From Umbelopsis ramanniana AG (taxonomy: Eukaryota; Mucoromycota; Umbelopsidomycetes; Umbelopsidales; Umbelopsidaceae): 64,000 nucleotides of DNA. The stretch's first letter is position 1, and each line of letters starts with the position of its first letter. The stretch spans positions 63,078-127,077 of the forward strand of contig NW_026252150.1 of the NCBI RefSeq assembly GCF_025399195.1, given 5' to 3'. Made by a program: the position numbers and the translations under genes. Positions 12,387 through 23,304 of the stretch are shown here, in pieces. The notes under the pieces are model-generated. The model was not told where the DNA came from and did not search any database. It worked only from the letters and a program-made list of their open reading frames with translations.

Positions 12387-12521
12387 TCAGAACCAATCCA
12401 ATATGTGGAACACAAAGAAATGGGTTGAGTTAAGGCAAGATTTTTTGAAGGAAAAAAAGGAATGGGTGGTTTACAAAGTGGTATTGGGGGTAATTTGAGA
12501 AGTAGGAAGGGGGCACGTGAT

Positions 12522-13439
12522 TTAAACCAATCCATCATAAAGGTTCAGCGCTTGGACGATGGTAGGGTCTTGTTTAGAACCTTCTCTGAACTCCTCCATA
12601 CTCAGCTTTCCGTCTTTGTTGGTATCCATTAACTGGAATATCTTATCGACTCTTTTCTCTGGCGTATCCTCATCTTCTGGTAATTTCACCATAGATCCAA
12701 CCATTTTATAGATAGCATCAACGATCCTCAGCATTTCCCCACGGGTGATATATCCATCATTATCAATATCGTACAACTAAGAGTGACTGATTAGGAAAGC
12801 TTTCTCACGATCCATGCGAAGTTTTGCAAATCAATTTCATTCTTACCTGGAACGCCCCTGCAAATGTAGAGTTTCAAAAGGTAGAGGAACGCAGGATGAG
12901 AATGTGTCAGTTGAAAGCCTCCGAGTATGCCCATTCAAAAACCCATCATACGTACAAACCAACTTCTCGTCCAGTTCACCTCGACTAGTTACTGAAAGTG
13001 CACATATGAACTCGGTAAAGTCGATGGTGCCGTTCTTGTCGGAATCGAATACATTGAATACATAATCTGCAAACTTGGACGGATCACCGAACGGAAAAAA
13101 TTGTTTATAGATCTTTTGGAACTCGGTCTTGTCGAGTTGGCCGGTGGGGCAGTCCTTGAGAAAGCCTTTATACCTAATATGAAATAACAGAGAGACGACA
13201 TTGACGAAATTAGGATATACAAGCCTTTGTAGGAACTACACGGGATATGGGGGCTGTATTTACCATTGCTGTAACTCTTTCTTATCAACTAGTATTGGTA
13301 TGAAAAGTAGTTGTTAGTCATTGCCTAATGATTTGACTGGGGCTGACATTACTGTTCGTGAAAAACACAACATACATCTGGTTGATTTCTGCAATTCGCT
13401 TAGTTGCTCTGGACTTAATTTACTTTGAGCTTTGCCCAT
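12522..13439 (-). CDS. NCS1: Neuronal calcium sensor 1 / frequenin homologue
   Basis: Five exons (13376-13439, 13264-13288, 12956-13173, 12847-12857, 12522-12776) give exactly 190 residues, the usual length of NCS-1. The N-terminus [13 protein letters not shown] has Gly2 for N-myristoylation. [18 protein letters not shown] and [16 protein letters not shown] are the degenerate first EF-hand region. Canonical EF-hands follow: [24 protein letters not shown] and [14 protein letters not shown]. In yeasts Ncs1/Frq1 activates phosphatidylinositol 4-kinase and calcium signalling. The structure depends on an 11-nt exon and a 25-nt exon; leaving either out breaks the frame or the conserved WAFQLYD segment. 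Confidence 0.95.
12847..12857 (-). other. 11-nt microexon of the NCS-1 gene
   Basis: The exon GGGCGTTCCAG (minus strand) is flanked by an acceptor TTTGCAG and a donor GTAAGA. It completes a split Trp codon (T|GG) and adds Ala-Phe-Gln, which gives WAFQLYDID as in all NCS-1 proteins. Skipping it leaves one leftover base and shifts the frame. Confidence 0.85.
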
Positions 13440-13557
13440 TGCTTTGAAGAGGGTTTTACAAGAAGAGAGGAGGTGAGGAAAGTAAAAGTGAAAAGGGAAA
13501 GGAAGTGTATATATAAAGTGGGAGTTTGCTGTACTACGTCATTGATCGAAGCTTCCA

Positions 13558-14681
13558 TTACATTAAGGTGCACTTGTTCTTCTTTTGTTTCTTCTGACCG
13601 TCACGCTGGCTACGGATTAATTTTACAACGCTGTAAAATGATCGTTCTACATTGACGCACGTTTTAGCGCTTGTTTCAATGAAATCGCATCGTATTTTCC
13701 GTGCCATCGCTGCTCCTTCGTCTCTAGATACTTCTCGTTCCGTCACTTTGTCGCACTTGTTACCAACCAGCATTAATGGCACTTCCTCGTCATCAGCATC
13801 TTTTACTCGAATAATTTGGTCGCGGAACCCTTGTACCCTGTCAAACGTTGCTCGGCTTGTGATTGAGTAGACTACCAGAAAACCTTCGCCATCTCGTATC
13901 CATTGATCGCGCAGTGCGGTATATTCCTCTATGAATTTTTTTTTTTTTAAATAAAACAAAGAGGGTCAGACGATGAATGGACGATCAATTAATTATTTTT
14001 GAATCTGCCAAGCGAAAGCCCCTCCCCCAGTTGAACGTTCCGCCCAAAAAAAAATGAATTGCCGCACAATATCTTGTGTTTCCGTGGGAGGATGATACTG
14101 CGATCGACCACCAGAATTGGTGTGCCAAAGAAGCCTCTTTATAACATGCCCGAAATGTTGGGTGCATTACATACCTTGGCCTGCTGTATCCAGTACTTCT
14201 AAAACACATGCTTGATCATCTATAACCACTTGTTTTCGGTATGAATCTTCAATAGTAGGGTCGTATGTCTAATTTAAAAAGTATTTTCGGATTAATCGAT
14301 CATTATCAGAGCGGGAATGGATGAGTGGCGGACGTTGCGGAGGTCCAAATAGCTTTTAAAAACGGTTACCTCTACAAGAGAAAGAAAAGATTGGGTGGAG
14401 GGAAAAATTGCAAAGGTCAGGAACAAAAATTGGGGTCATAATCACCACCCCCTTGCGATCAACATGGAAAATCAGGTGTTTCCAGTCCATCCATGCTAAG
14501 CAAATTGGTTGGGTGACTTACCTACAAAGTGATTCAAACAGAGTTGAATCGTCAGCGCTGTCTAATAAAGCAGTAGACATTTCAAGATTAGTCTAGATGC
14601 ACCTCGGATCTCGCTGCCCATCCGAGATTTTACCTTGCCAACGCCTCCATCGCCCAAAACTACCAGTCTATAGAGCATCAT
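13558..14681 (-). CDS. Ras-family small GTPase
   Basis: Five exons (14634-14681, 14522-14561, 14370-14371, 14175-14268, 13558-13928) give 184 residues. All G motifs are present: P-loop GDGGVGKT, effector [22 protein letters not shown] and ETSAK. The tail [11 protein letters not shown] has a polybasic stretch and a CAAX box ending in Met, which predicts farnesylation and plasma-membrane location. It belongs to the Ras subfamily proper (effector region and Gln61 equivalent present) and should signal to growth or mating pathways. A second in-frame ATG at 14678 could serve as start. The 2-nt third exon is needed to write FVETYDPT in frame. Confidence 0.93.
14370..14371 (-). other. Predicted 2-nt microexon of the Ras gene
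   Basis: Upstream exon 2 ends GTAG|GTAAGT and downstream exon 4 starts TTAG|ACATAC. Joining these directly loses the frame. Between them lies CTCTTGTAG|AG|GTAACC, a pyrimidine-rich acceptor followed by AG and a donor. Inserting AG restores Val-Glu-Thr-Tyr of the Ras effector loop and makes the total CDS (555 nt) divisible by three. Confidence 0.7.
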
Positions 14682-14986
14682 TTTCCCAGATTGCAAATGG
14701 AAGAATGAGGAGAAGTTTAAAGAATGGTGTTAATGTCGGCTGAAAATATGTTCTCAGTGTAGAAAAAAATATGCGGTGTATCTGTGGTACAACGGCTGGA
14801 TGGCCAGGGCCCGTTAACTAAAAGTGATCTGATAGATGAGTCCCTTCTTACATAAGAGAAGCACGTTGTCTTATACTGTATAGTGAATATGCACATGTTC
14901 CTTTACATAAATGCCACAGCACTTACAGTGTTTCTTTGTCAACTGGAGGTTTACTTTTATTCTTTATTTACTAATTTGGGGGATTC

Positions 14987-16794
14987 CTATTGAATGCCTC
15001 CCATATTGATATACTTGATGTTCTGGTAATCGGAAATTCCATATAAAGATCCTTCGCGGCCCATACCGCTCTCCTTGACTCCACCGAAGGGAGTGTAGCA
15101 GTTGGAGACTATACCAGAGTTGGCACCGACGATACCTACTTCGAGCTTCTCAGCAACACGCCAGACACGACCAACATCCCGGGAGAAGAAATAACCAGCA
15201 AGGCCAAATTGGGTATTGTTGGCAAGTTCAATGACTTCGTCTTCAGTTTCGAATTCAAAGAGTCCAGCCACAGGTCCAAAGATTTCTTCAGTTGCAATTC
15301 TCATTTCCTTGGTCATACCTGAAATAACAGTAGGCTCATAGAAGTTACCGCCGGCATGCTTGCCTCCCACGAGCAGCTCGCCACCTTTGGAAACAGCATC
15401 GTCCACCAATGTGGTCACTTTCTTGACAGCTGCATGGTTGATCAAAGGTCCAAAGTTGGTTTCTTTATCGAATCCATGACCTATGCGGAATTGGGCTACC
15501 TTCTCTGCGAGTCGGGATGCGAACTCGGGATAAATGCCTTTTTGCACATACATTCGGTTAGCGCACACGCAAGTTTGGCCTGTGCCTCGGAACTTGGATG
15601 CAATCGCTCCTTCGACGGCAGCATCAACATCCGCATCGTCAAACACAATAAACGGTGCATTTCCACCGAGTTCCATGGAAATCTTCTTCATCGTGTCTGA
15701 TGATTGCTTCATAAGAAGTTTTCCAACAGCCGTCTATAAAGTTTACCATTAGATCCCGCCCATCCATATAAAGTAACTAAAACGTAAACCTTACCGAACC
15801 AGTGAAAGAAATCTTTTTGATGATAGGGTTGGTGGTCAGCTCAGTACCAATATCTTTAACGTGGGCGTCGGTGGTGACAATGTTGATGACACCAGCGGGA
15901 ATGCCAACTCGCTCAGCAAGTTCGCACAAAGCCAGGGCGGAGAATGGGGTTTCAGCACCTGGCTTAATGACCACGGTACATCCGGCAGCAAGAGCAGCTC
16001 CCACTTTACGAGTAATCATAGCATTAGGGAAATCTGGAAACAAAAGAGTGGTGAGACCAATGTGCACTGAATATGTTTCACATTATTCTACTTACTCCAA
16101 GGGGTAATGATACCGACCACACCAACAGGTTGCTTAATGGTGATATATCTTTGGCTGGCCACGTTGTTAGGGATGACAGCACCATAGGACCGGACAGCTT
16201 CTTCAGCAAACCATTCGATGAAGGAGGAACCGTAGATAATTTCTCCCCGGGATTCAGCGAGAGACTTGCCGTTCTCCCAGGTCAAGATGGTAGCCAAGTC
16301 TTCTTGATTCGCCATCATGGCGTCATACCACTTCTTCATCAAATCATGGCGCTCCTTTGCCGTCGTTCGGGACCATGTCTTAAATGACGCTGATGCAATA
16401 TCAATGGCTTCCTTTGCATCTTCTACGCCCATATCCGGGACTTTACCGATTTCCTCACCGGTGGCCGGGTCTATGACGCTATTGTTAGTCATTGCATTGC
16501 ATACCGAAAAATCACGCTTTTAACTACTTACCTGTGACAGCGAACGTTTCAGCATTCTTGGCTTGGACCCACTTGTTATTAATGAAAGCCGCGTTTCGTA
16601 AAAGGCTGGGATCTTTGAGCTATGGCGGGCGTTTAAGCTTATGACTAAGTGAATATCTCCTGACCCGTAAACCCACTCACCTTTGGAATGGTAGCTGTGG
16701 TGATCATTCTGTAGTACTGTGAGAAAGAAGGACGCTGTGTCACCGGCTTATTAAGGCAGCGCTTCAAATATGTGGAGGAAATGGATTTTAACAT
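14987..16794 (-). CDS. SSADH: Succinate-semialdehyde dehydrogenase, probably mitochondrial
   Basis: Five exons give about 525 residues. The start at 16794 (MLKSISSTYLKRCLNKP) opens an Arg/Lys/Ser-rich, acid-free leader typical of a mitochondrial presequence. The aldehyde-dehydrogenase body is complete: TDPATGEEIG, ITPWNFP, KPGAETPFSALAL, FTGS, the general base Glu in MELGGNAPF, the catalytic Cys in GQTCVCANR and GREGSLYGISDY near the C-terminus, which suits the SSADH subgroup. The enzyme oxidises succinate semialdehyde to succinate in the GABA shunt. Exon 3 begins after the second of two nearby AGs (at 16471), which alone keeps the frame TDPATG. An outside possibility is another gamma-type aldehyde dehydrogenase of the same subfamily. 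Confidence 0.92.
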
Positions 16795-17037
16795 GTCTCT
16801 TTGAAGGATTTGCACATGAAGTAAAGATGACAGCAACCAAACTTTTATAAATGGTGATGCTGGGAAGACGGACCTTGAAAAAGTCACCCACGCTTACAGT
16901 GACAAATACTGCATCCAATCAAGTTCACTTCATGACAAACATCTGTACGTTACGGCCAGCGTATCTCCTCATCTAAAATTCTCAGCTTTACTAACGTCTG
17001 CTAATTAAAACCCTCTATTTCTTTGGTATCGTGGCTT

Positions 17038-17907
17038 CTAATTATCGGTGTTTTCACCTTGGGTGGTTGTCTTTGCCTTTGGCGGCGGTGGTGGCTGCTT
17101 TTTCTTCTTTTTCATACTCAATGGATTGGGCTGCTTGGGTCCCTTTCTCTTTCGCTTCTTGGAGGCTGCTTCTTCCTTCGCTTCACCGTTTTCACCTGGC
17201 GTTACCGCCTTCTTCTGTTGATCCTTCAACTCCTTTTTCTTCTTCTTCATGAAGGAAAGTTCCTTCTCATTGGGTAAGGTTTTCGCTTTTTCAAGTTGTG
17301 CCATTTTGTTCTTGGTAGCCTTGCTGGGTGGTTCTAGCACGACGACGCTGCGGTTGATATGAATCAGTGGAACTCCAGGCACGCTGCGGAGAAATTTTCG
17401 AAGGTCGGCATCTTGGCTAGCAATACAGTAATTATGCGGGTTGTCCTTGTCAATGATCTCCTTGATGCATTGTGCGCTTGATACCGGCTCAACGTGCTTG
17501 CATCGTCTTCGTTCAAATCGCTTGGATGCTATAACCGCTCCACTAAAATCATCTCCTTTGCTTCGTAACTCTGCGATAGCGCACGACGTGATAACTGTAA
17601 CCATCATGTCAATTTAACCGTACTCTATGATTGATCCTTAATGGTCTTGATAGACTTACGCTGTTTGGTTGGTCCCATTAGTGTGCTTGGTAAAATATCT
17701 TTCATATAAATTTTGTTATTAAGACCTTCTTGTACGAAGTCACCGTCAACTAGTAGAATGACAATATGTTAGCAATTCAAGTCGAATGGAGTGGGTATAG
17801 ATCTTGCTGCTTAACGTACGTAGAATTTGGTATGGTGTTCGGAATCCAAATGCAGTTTGATAGGAGTGCATTGCACGCTTATATACTTTTTGTCGCTTTG
17901 CCCTCAT
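17038..17907 (-). CDS. UTP23: rRNA-processing protein Utp23
   Basis: Three exons. Exon 1 from the ATG at 17907 reads MRAKRQKVYKRAMHSYQTAF, then GFRTPYQIL; exon 2 gives LLDGDFVQEGL and PSTLMGPTKQ; exon 3 gives SCAIAELRSKG, VIASKRFERRRC, CIASQDADLRKFL, PGVPLIHINR and SVVVLEPPS, then a Lys-rich tail containing KRKRKGPKQPNPLS. This is the PIN-domain Utp23/Fcf1 family; the tail with GPKxPNPLSxKKK marks Utp23. It acts in the small-subunit processome on early 18S rRNA cleavage and snR30 release in the nucleolus. Length is about 250 residues, as usual. It is divergent from the mitochondrial S9 gene. Confidence 0.93.
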
Positions 17908-18301
17908 TTTAGAATTAGGTGTGGTGAATATGTGTGTCTCTTTGCAATTCGTATCTTAAAAAAAAAAGTTGGACGAAGTGCGAATTCAGCACCGACACAG
18001 ATGAAACGCAGTCACGTAGGCACCTCTCACTTCATCACAACACGGCTAAGAGGCCCCCCAGGTTACTAGCTAACTAGTAATGAAGAATTAATATGTGAAG
18101 CTTTTAATAGTAAATATAATCATACAATGGCCATTGTGCTAAAATATGGGCACCTCTCTCTTTAAGCGAATAGCCAAAAAATCAGATATTTTTGTCAGTG
18201 AAATCACTGAAATTATGGGTGGCTTGGACGTCAACGAGAGGTATTCAACAAATATCCCAGTTGCTCCTTGAAATAACTCTTACTTAATTTTATAGGACAA
18301 C
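17908..18301. other. Divergent promoter region
   Basis: About 390 bases between UTP23 and MRPS9, two ribosome-related genes read outward. It is A+T-rich, with an A-run near 17956 and no conserved motif that can be named by eye. Confidence 0.4.
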
Positions 18302-19381
18302 ATGGCCTCGACCCTCCTTCGCGGCACTTTGTCCGCCTTTTCAAGAGCTGCCATTGTCCACACCACCTCTAAAGTCAATCTATTGGCCCCCATCGCCTGC
18401 CGAACAATTCGCAATGCTTCAACCTACAGTGCTGCCACCAACTCTCAGGAAGACATGCTCGCCTACCGAGAAAAGCCTGACTCACTTTCATACTTTACCG
18501 GCAACTACAAGTACAATGACCTCCTCATTGAGTTGAATGCCATGTACAAGCTTCACAATAAGCCACAACAACAAGCCAGCACTGCTGCTGTCTTACCATC
18601 CGATCTTGCATCTGAAGCCGAGCCTTCCAACCAAGTGTATACCTGGAAGCTTCGAGATAAGATGTCTGAATTCTTGGGTATCCCGCTCACCACCTCACAA
18701 TGGAGAAAGATTGTCACACAGCTCAACATGCTCGCATCGCTGCCAAAGCCTTTGCCTGTACAAGTCGAAAGTGAATTGTCCAAGTATACTCGATTTGACT
18801 CGGCTCAGCAGACACAAATCAAGCGAAAAGAGTTGGATGATTTGGGCCGATCCTTTGCAGTCGGCCGAAGAAAGGAGTCCAGCGCTCGATGCTATGTAGT
18901 TGAGGGAGAAGGCAAAATCATGGTCAATGGACAAGAACTTGGCGCATACTTCAACCGCCTTGTCGATAGAGAAGAAGTCACCTGGCCATTTGAATGCACT
19001 AGCACTCTTGGAAAATTCAACGCATGGATTGTTGTTGAAGGTGGTGGTTCCACTGGCCAAGCTCAAGCCATCAAGCTTGGTCTTGGTAAAGCTCTGCTTG
19101 TTCATGACCCTGAGTTGAAGCCAACTCTCCGAAAAGGTACAGTATATAGGGATGTTATACGCATGACACATATTCTCTTTTTCTCATTCTTGAAAATTTT
19201 GCAGCTGGATGTGTTACTCGAGATCCAAGAGTTGTTGAACGTAAGAAGGAAGGTCAGAAGGGCGCTCGTGCCAAGTACACCTGGTAAGAAAAGCAGACTT
19301 TTGCAAATGTTTTAGAAGGTTGAATGAAAGTACTGAATGCATGTTTTTTCTTTTCTTTCTTTTTACAGGGTCAAGCGTTAA
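18302..19381 (+). CDS. MRPS9: Mitochondrial small-subunit ribosomal protein uS9m
   Basis: Three exons (18302-19136, 19205-19283, 19369-19381). The N-terminus MASTLLRGTLSAFSRAAIV is a likely mitochondrial presequence. The C-terminal third is ribosomal protein S9: FAVGRRKESSARCYV, GKIMVNGQELGAYF, GGGSTGQAQAIKLGL, ALLVHDPELKPTLRK, then GCVTRDPRVVERKK and the last residues ARAKYTWVKR. The S9 C-terminal Lys-Arg end reaches the decoding site in bacterial ribosomes. The last exon encodes only the end of Trp, then Val-Lys-Arg and stop. About 308 residues, with a long N-terminal extension as in other fungal uS9m proteins. Confidence 0.95.
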
Positions 19382-19751
19382 TTGCTTCATTTGCACCACT
19401 AACAATACAACATACCGTACACCCACCCACCAAGGCACTTTCATAGAATTACATACTGTTTTTTGCGACAAGGCTTGCGTCAATTACATATCATCCAGCA
19501 TTGGCGCAGACTCTGTTGCACAATACTGTATATACACGCTATTTCTTGACGCTGGAATGCAAGCATAGCAAAGAAAAGAAAAAAAAACCTGAAAATAAAC
19601 TAAAATGCAACGTTTTGAATATTGAAAGAAGTCTGTCACTGCCGCGCTCTATTACTGCCACCGCAGCATAGGAATGTTTTAACACAGAGGTTTTATAAAA
19701 CTGCTCACACCAACTCTTCTTTTTTATTATAAGGACTATACGTTGATTAAT

Positions 19752-21167
19752 CTATGCAGTGCCAGCAAGCTCGGTCTTACCGATGACCTGGACTTTGAAT
19801 CCCATGCCTCGAAGCTTAGGAGCATCAAGAATGAGACGACCATCGAACAAGAAAGCAGGCTTATGCATTTTCTCGTAGATCTGGCTATAGTCGAGGTTTG
19901 TATCCTTGAACTCATCCCATTCTGTGCAGATAATCAATGCATCAGCACCGTCGGCAGCCTCCATAGCACTGCCGCAAATTTGAACATGTTGTTCGACTTG
20001 CTTTCGGTTGTCCAACACGCCAGGCTCAGTCAAGTCCATCATGATTTGCTCATGTTCGACCTTGGGGTCATAGATGGCAACGCGAGCATGTTCTTGAATA
20101 AAGTCCTTGATCAAGGTAATGGCGGCTGATTCACGAGTGTCACCGGTATCCTTCTTGAAGGCAAAGCCAAGGACAGCAATCTTCTTGTTGGTGATGGTGT
20201 TGAACAAAGTGGATATGATACGCTGGACAAATCGCTTCTTTTGATATTCGTTCATATCTACGACTTGCTTCCAATAGGCAGCAACTTCAGGTAAATTCAA
20301 CTGCGTTGACAGATATACCAAGTTCAAAATATCCTTCTGGAAACAGCTGCCTCCGAAACCAACAGATGCCTTGAGGAATTTGGAGCCCAACCGTGAGTCA
20401 CGACCACAGGCATAAGCAACTTCATCAACATCAGCACCAGTAGCTTCGCAAATGGCGGAGAGGGCGTTGATGGAGGAAATGCGTTGTGCCAACATGGCAT
20501 TAGCAGCCAACTTGGAAAGTTCGGAAGACCACAAGTTGGTGGTGATGCAGCGGTCTATTGGGACCCAATGGTTGTAAACACTGACAAGAGCGTTTTGTGC
20601 CTTGATTCCCTCGGGTGTTTGCAAAGCACCAATCAAGACACGGTCAGGGTTCATCAAATCCTTGATAGCTGTACCCTCGGCCAAAAATTCAGGGTTGGAT
20701 AAAATGTCAAATCGGATGTTCTCTGTGCAGTTGGCATCCAAAATAGTGCGCATGGATTGAGCGGTTCTACAGGGCACAGTTGACTTTTCCACAACGATCT
20801 TGGAGCTCTTGGAAACTTGAGCAATGCGACGAGTAGCAGCTTCAATGTAAGCCAAGTCAGCAGCCATACCAGCGCCCAAACCGGACTTCTTGGTAGGAGT
20901 GTTGACAGAGACGAAGATCAAGTCGGCCTCTTGAATGCCTTTATCGACGTCGGTGGTGAAGAACAAGTTTTTACCTCGTCTTGCCATGACTACTTCCTCC
21001 AATCCTGGTTCGTAGATAGGTAGCTTATCGCTGTTCCAGGCATCAATACGAGCTTGATTGAGATCGACGATGGTGACCTTAATATCGTGGCACTTGTAGG
21101 CGATGACAGCACAAGTAGGTCCGCCAACGTAGCCAGCACCAATGCAGCAGATGGACTTGATGGACAT
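19752..21167 (-). CDS. UGDH: UDP-glucose 6-dehydrogenase
   Basis: An intronless frame of 471 residues, the usual length for the eukaryotic enzyme. The N-terminal Rossmann motif is [16 protein letters not shown]; the mid-region has TPTKKSG and [11 protein letters not shown]; the catalytic cysteine is in [13 protein letters not shown]; the C-terminal NAD-like domain has [15 protein letters not shown] and FDGR. It oxidises UDP-glucose to UDP-glucuronate with two NAD+. Mucoralean fungi use glucuronate for wall polymers, so this gene supports the lineage call. The lack of introns is unusual next to its neighbours but is seen for highly expressed genes. It converges on MRPS9 with about 370 bases between stops. 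Confidence 0.97.
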   Translation of the reverse strand: MSIKSICCIGAGYVGGPTCAVIAYKCHDIKVTIVDLNQARIDAWNSDKLPIYEPGLEEVVMARRGKNLFFTTDVDKGIQEADLIFVSVNTPTKKSGLGAGMAADLAYIEAATRRIAQVSKSSKIVVEKSTVPCRTAQSMRTILDANCTENIRFDILSNPEFLAEGTAIKDLMNPDRVLIGALQTPEGIKAQNALVSVYNHWVPIDRCITTNLWSSELSKLAANAMLAQRISSINALSAICEATGADVDEVAYACGRDSRLGSKFLKASVGFGGSCFQKDILNLVYLSTQLNLPEVAAYWKQVVDMNEYQKKRFVQRIISTLFNTITNKKIAVLGFAFKKDTGDTRESAAITLIKDFIQEHARVAIYDPKVEHEQIMMDLTEPGVLDNRKQVEQHVQICGSAMEAADGADALIICTEWDEFKDTNLDYSQIYEKMHKPAFLFDGRLILDAPKLRGMGFKVQVIGKTELAGTA

Positions 21168-22162
21168 ACTGTTATGAATAGAAGAGGATGTTGAAGAAGT
21201 TACGAGAGTAGGAAAACACTACGTTTATACTTGGCATTCAGATTGGCTTATATAAATAGGCACCAATATCACCGAGGAGCTTCCCCCGAAAACAAATTTA
21301 CGGACAGGATGTGTTTCTCTCCGTCTCCTTGTTCATGGCCACCAGCATTGGCCTTTTCATTGTTATGCATGCATATGTATTTTAATACATCTCCTTAAGG
21401 TTTTAGCCATAGATAATGGAGCAATTGTTGGCTTCCGAGCTTGACTCTCAACCATAGATGCTTAAAGAATAATTTTGTACAATTTTGGTTCCCTGACTTA
21501 CCTGGCACAAATATATCCGTTTCATCCCATATCACCGTCCACTTTCTCCTATGTCAGTATGCTTGATAAGCATTTTCAAAAAGGGTATTCTCGTGCCCTC
21601 GGTAAAGCAGAACTACCCCCCAAAAAAAAAAAATTCTCAATGAGTAAAACAAAGTATAGGTAGCCAAGCAGAAACTTGTGTTGATGTACTTACATGGCTT
21701 GCAACGATCATACTGGCCTTGCTAGTTCGTCGGATGCAGATACCTCGTGGCATAATTATAACATATCTTTCTAATTTTACCTTGTTCCCGAATATTTGCG
21801 GGTAACTAAAACAATACCCTTCGGTGACAATACGAAACGCACCGTTATACCCAATTTTAATTTCGACTGAATCAAGGTTCAATCAATCCACCACGGTGTT
21901 TTGAACGACCTGAAAATGGACAGATGTTTGATTATAAACCTTGAATGATGAATAAGCTAGCCAGCCATAGCGAATTTTATGATGGGTATTTCTCCACGTC
22001 CAAAATATTTTGACTGTCGCAGTCGTCAAGTAGCAACATGATCTCTATGAGCTCATTCAAAGGTAAACACAAAATAAAGATGGCTTGGCTTGGGTGGAAA
22101 CAGAACTATATTACAAGATTTTAAAACAGATGCAGTGGCAAGATATAAACTATTTGCTAGAT
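21168..22162. other. Intergenic region without a visible gene
   Basis: About 1 kb between the UGDH start and the SF3A2 stop, both on the minus strand. It contains short A/T runs, a poly-A near 21624 and short frames with no family resemblance. The 150 bases upstream of UGDH are presumably its promoter (a TATAAATA-like stretch lies near 21250). Confidence 0.4.
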
Positions 22163-22855
22163 CTAATTCGTTGGTGCAATATTTTCATTCTCAAATGAAG
22201 GGTTTTTGAAAAAGAACTGCAGCGAAAATTGCTTAGAGTCTTTATCCCAATACGTCCAGAACTTTCCCTGACTCTGATCGATTTCCTTGCTTTGCACCTT
22301 GAATGAAATGGTTTCGTATGGTTCTGCGGCAATCAGCAGATACTGATGAGTTTTGGTAGGTTCTTCAATCTTTTGCTCATACGCAGACATGAAACGATGT
22401 CGTGGAGTTACGTCGTTTGCGATCTGAGGTAACTGGACTTGGAACAGGAGACCCATCTGGCGAGTGACTGGATCTCTCACCTTTGTGACTTTGTAACCCG
22501 GTCGACCGATCTTGATGATGTTACGTCGAGCTTGCAATGGACCTTGGTTGGGTCCAGTGACTGTAGGTGCATTAGACGCATCCTGAGCATCACGAGCAGC
22601 TCTTCGTGCCAAGTTGGTCTGATGCTTCTTTCCTTGTGTGTGGGCAAGGTACGATCCTTCGTTGGTGTGTAGTGTCAAACATAATTTACATTCGTAAGAT
22701 CCCAAGTGGTTTTTCATAAAGTAGGGATCTTTGCTAATGTCGATGGTTTCGAGGGCCAGCTTTCGAAGACGTTCACGACGATTGACATTGCTTTCTGAGG
22801 CGCTTGCAACACCACCACCACCTGTCTTGCTTCCTACACGATTCTGGAAATCCAT
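22163..22855 (-). CDS. SF3A2: Splicing factor 3A subunit 2 (Prp11 homologue)
   Basis: A single exon of 230 residues from the ATG at 22855 (MDFQNRVGSKTGGGG). LALETIDISKDPYFMKNHLG precedes the matrin-type C2H2 zinc finger YECKLCLTLHTNEGSYLAHT..KKH. IGRPGYKVTKVRDP and LLFQVQLPQIA follow in family order, then WTYWDKDSKQFSLQFFF near the C-terminus. SF3A2 is part of the U2 snRNP and helps bind the branch region. The protein ends soon after the conserved core, without the Pro-rich repeats of animal SF3A2, as in yeasts. A frame-extending TTG codon three residues upstream is not used as a start here. Confidence 0.97.
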   Translation of the reverse strand: MDFQNRVGSKTGGGGVASASESNVNRRERLRKLALETIDISKDPYFMKNHLGSYECKLCLTLHTNEGSYLAHTQGKKHQTNLARRAARDAQDASNAPTVTGPNQGPLQARRNIIKIGRPGYKVTKVRDPVTRQMGLLFQVQLPQIANDVTPRHRFMSAYEQKIEEPTKTHQYLLIAAEPYETISFKVQSKEIDQSQGKFWTYWDKDSKQFSLQFFFKNPSFENENIAPTN

Positions 22856-23304
22856 GGTTGACAAATGTGTATGATCTGAATGGTGCTGTGCGTAAAAATC
22901 TGGTTTTGATTACAGGCCAAATCACGTGTTTTCTCCCTACATAAAAGCTAGAGTTCACCATTGACACGCCAGCTCTACAATAGCATCCTCATCTATATAT
23001 GCATTCAATCAGATTTCTTTGTTTGTTTGATCTTATCAATGCCAAGGTTGAGTATTAAGGCAAACTTCTTTAATTTCAATATAATATGTCGGCCTAAAGG
23101 TACGCCGGACGATTTTTTTGCGTCCGCAGCCAAAAATTTCCTTTCATTTTTCTCAAAAGCGAACGCCGTTTTGAAACAGCAAAACCAACAAAGTAAATAG
23201 GTAAGTTGATACAAAAAGGAACAGCGTCCACGCTGCCCTGAGCTACTACAAAGCACTGGCAGTTCTTAGGTTACTGACTTCACCATGGTGGAATAACAGC
23301 TCTA

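Noticed and set aside
16471-16492. Start of an SSADH exon at the first AG or at the ATG near 16492
   Set aside because: Using the first AG gives a stop within three codons; the second AG gives the conserved TDPATGEE in frame with the upstream exon.
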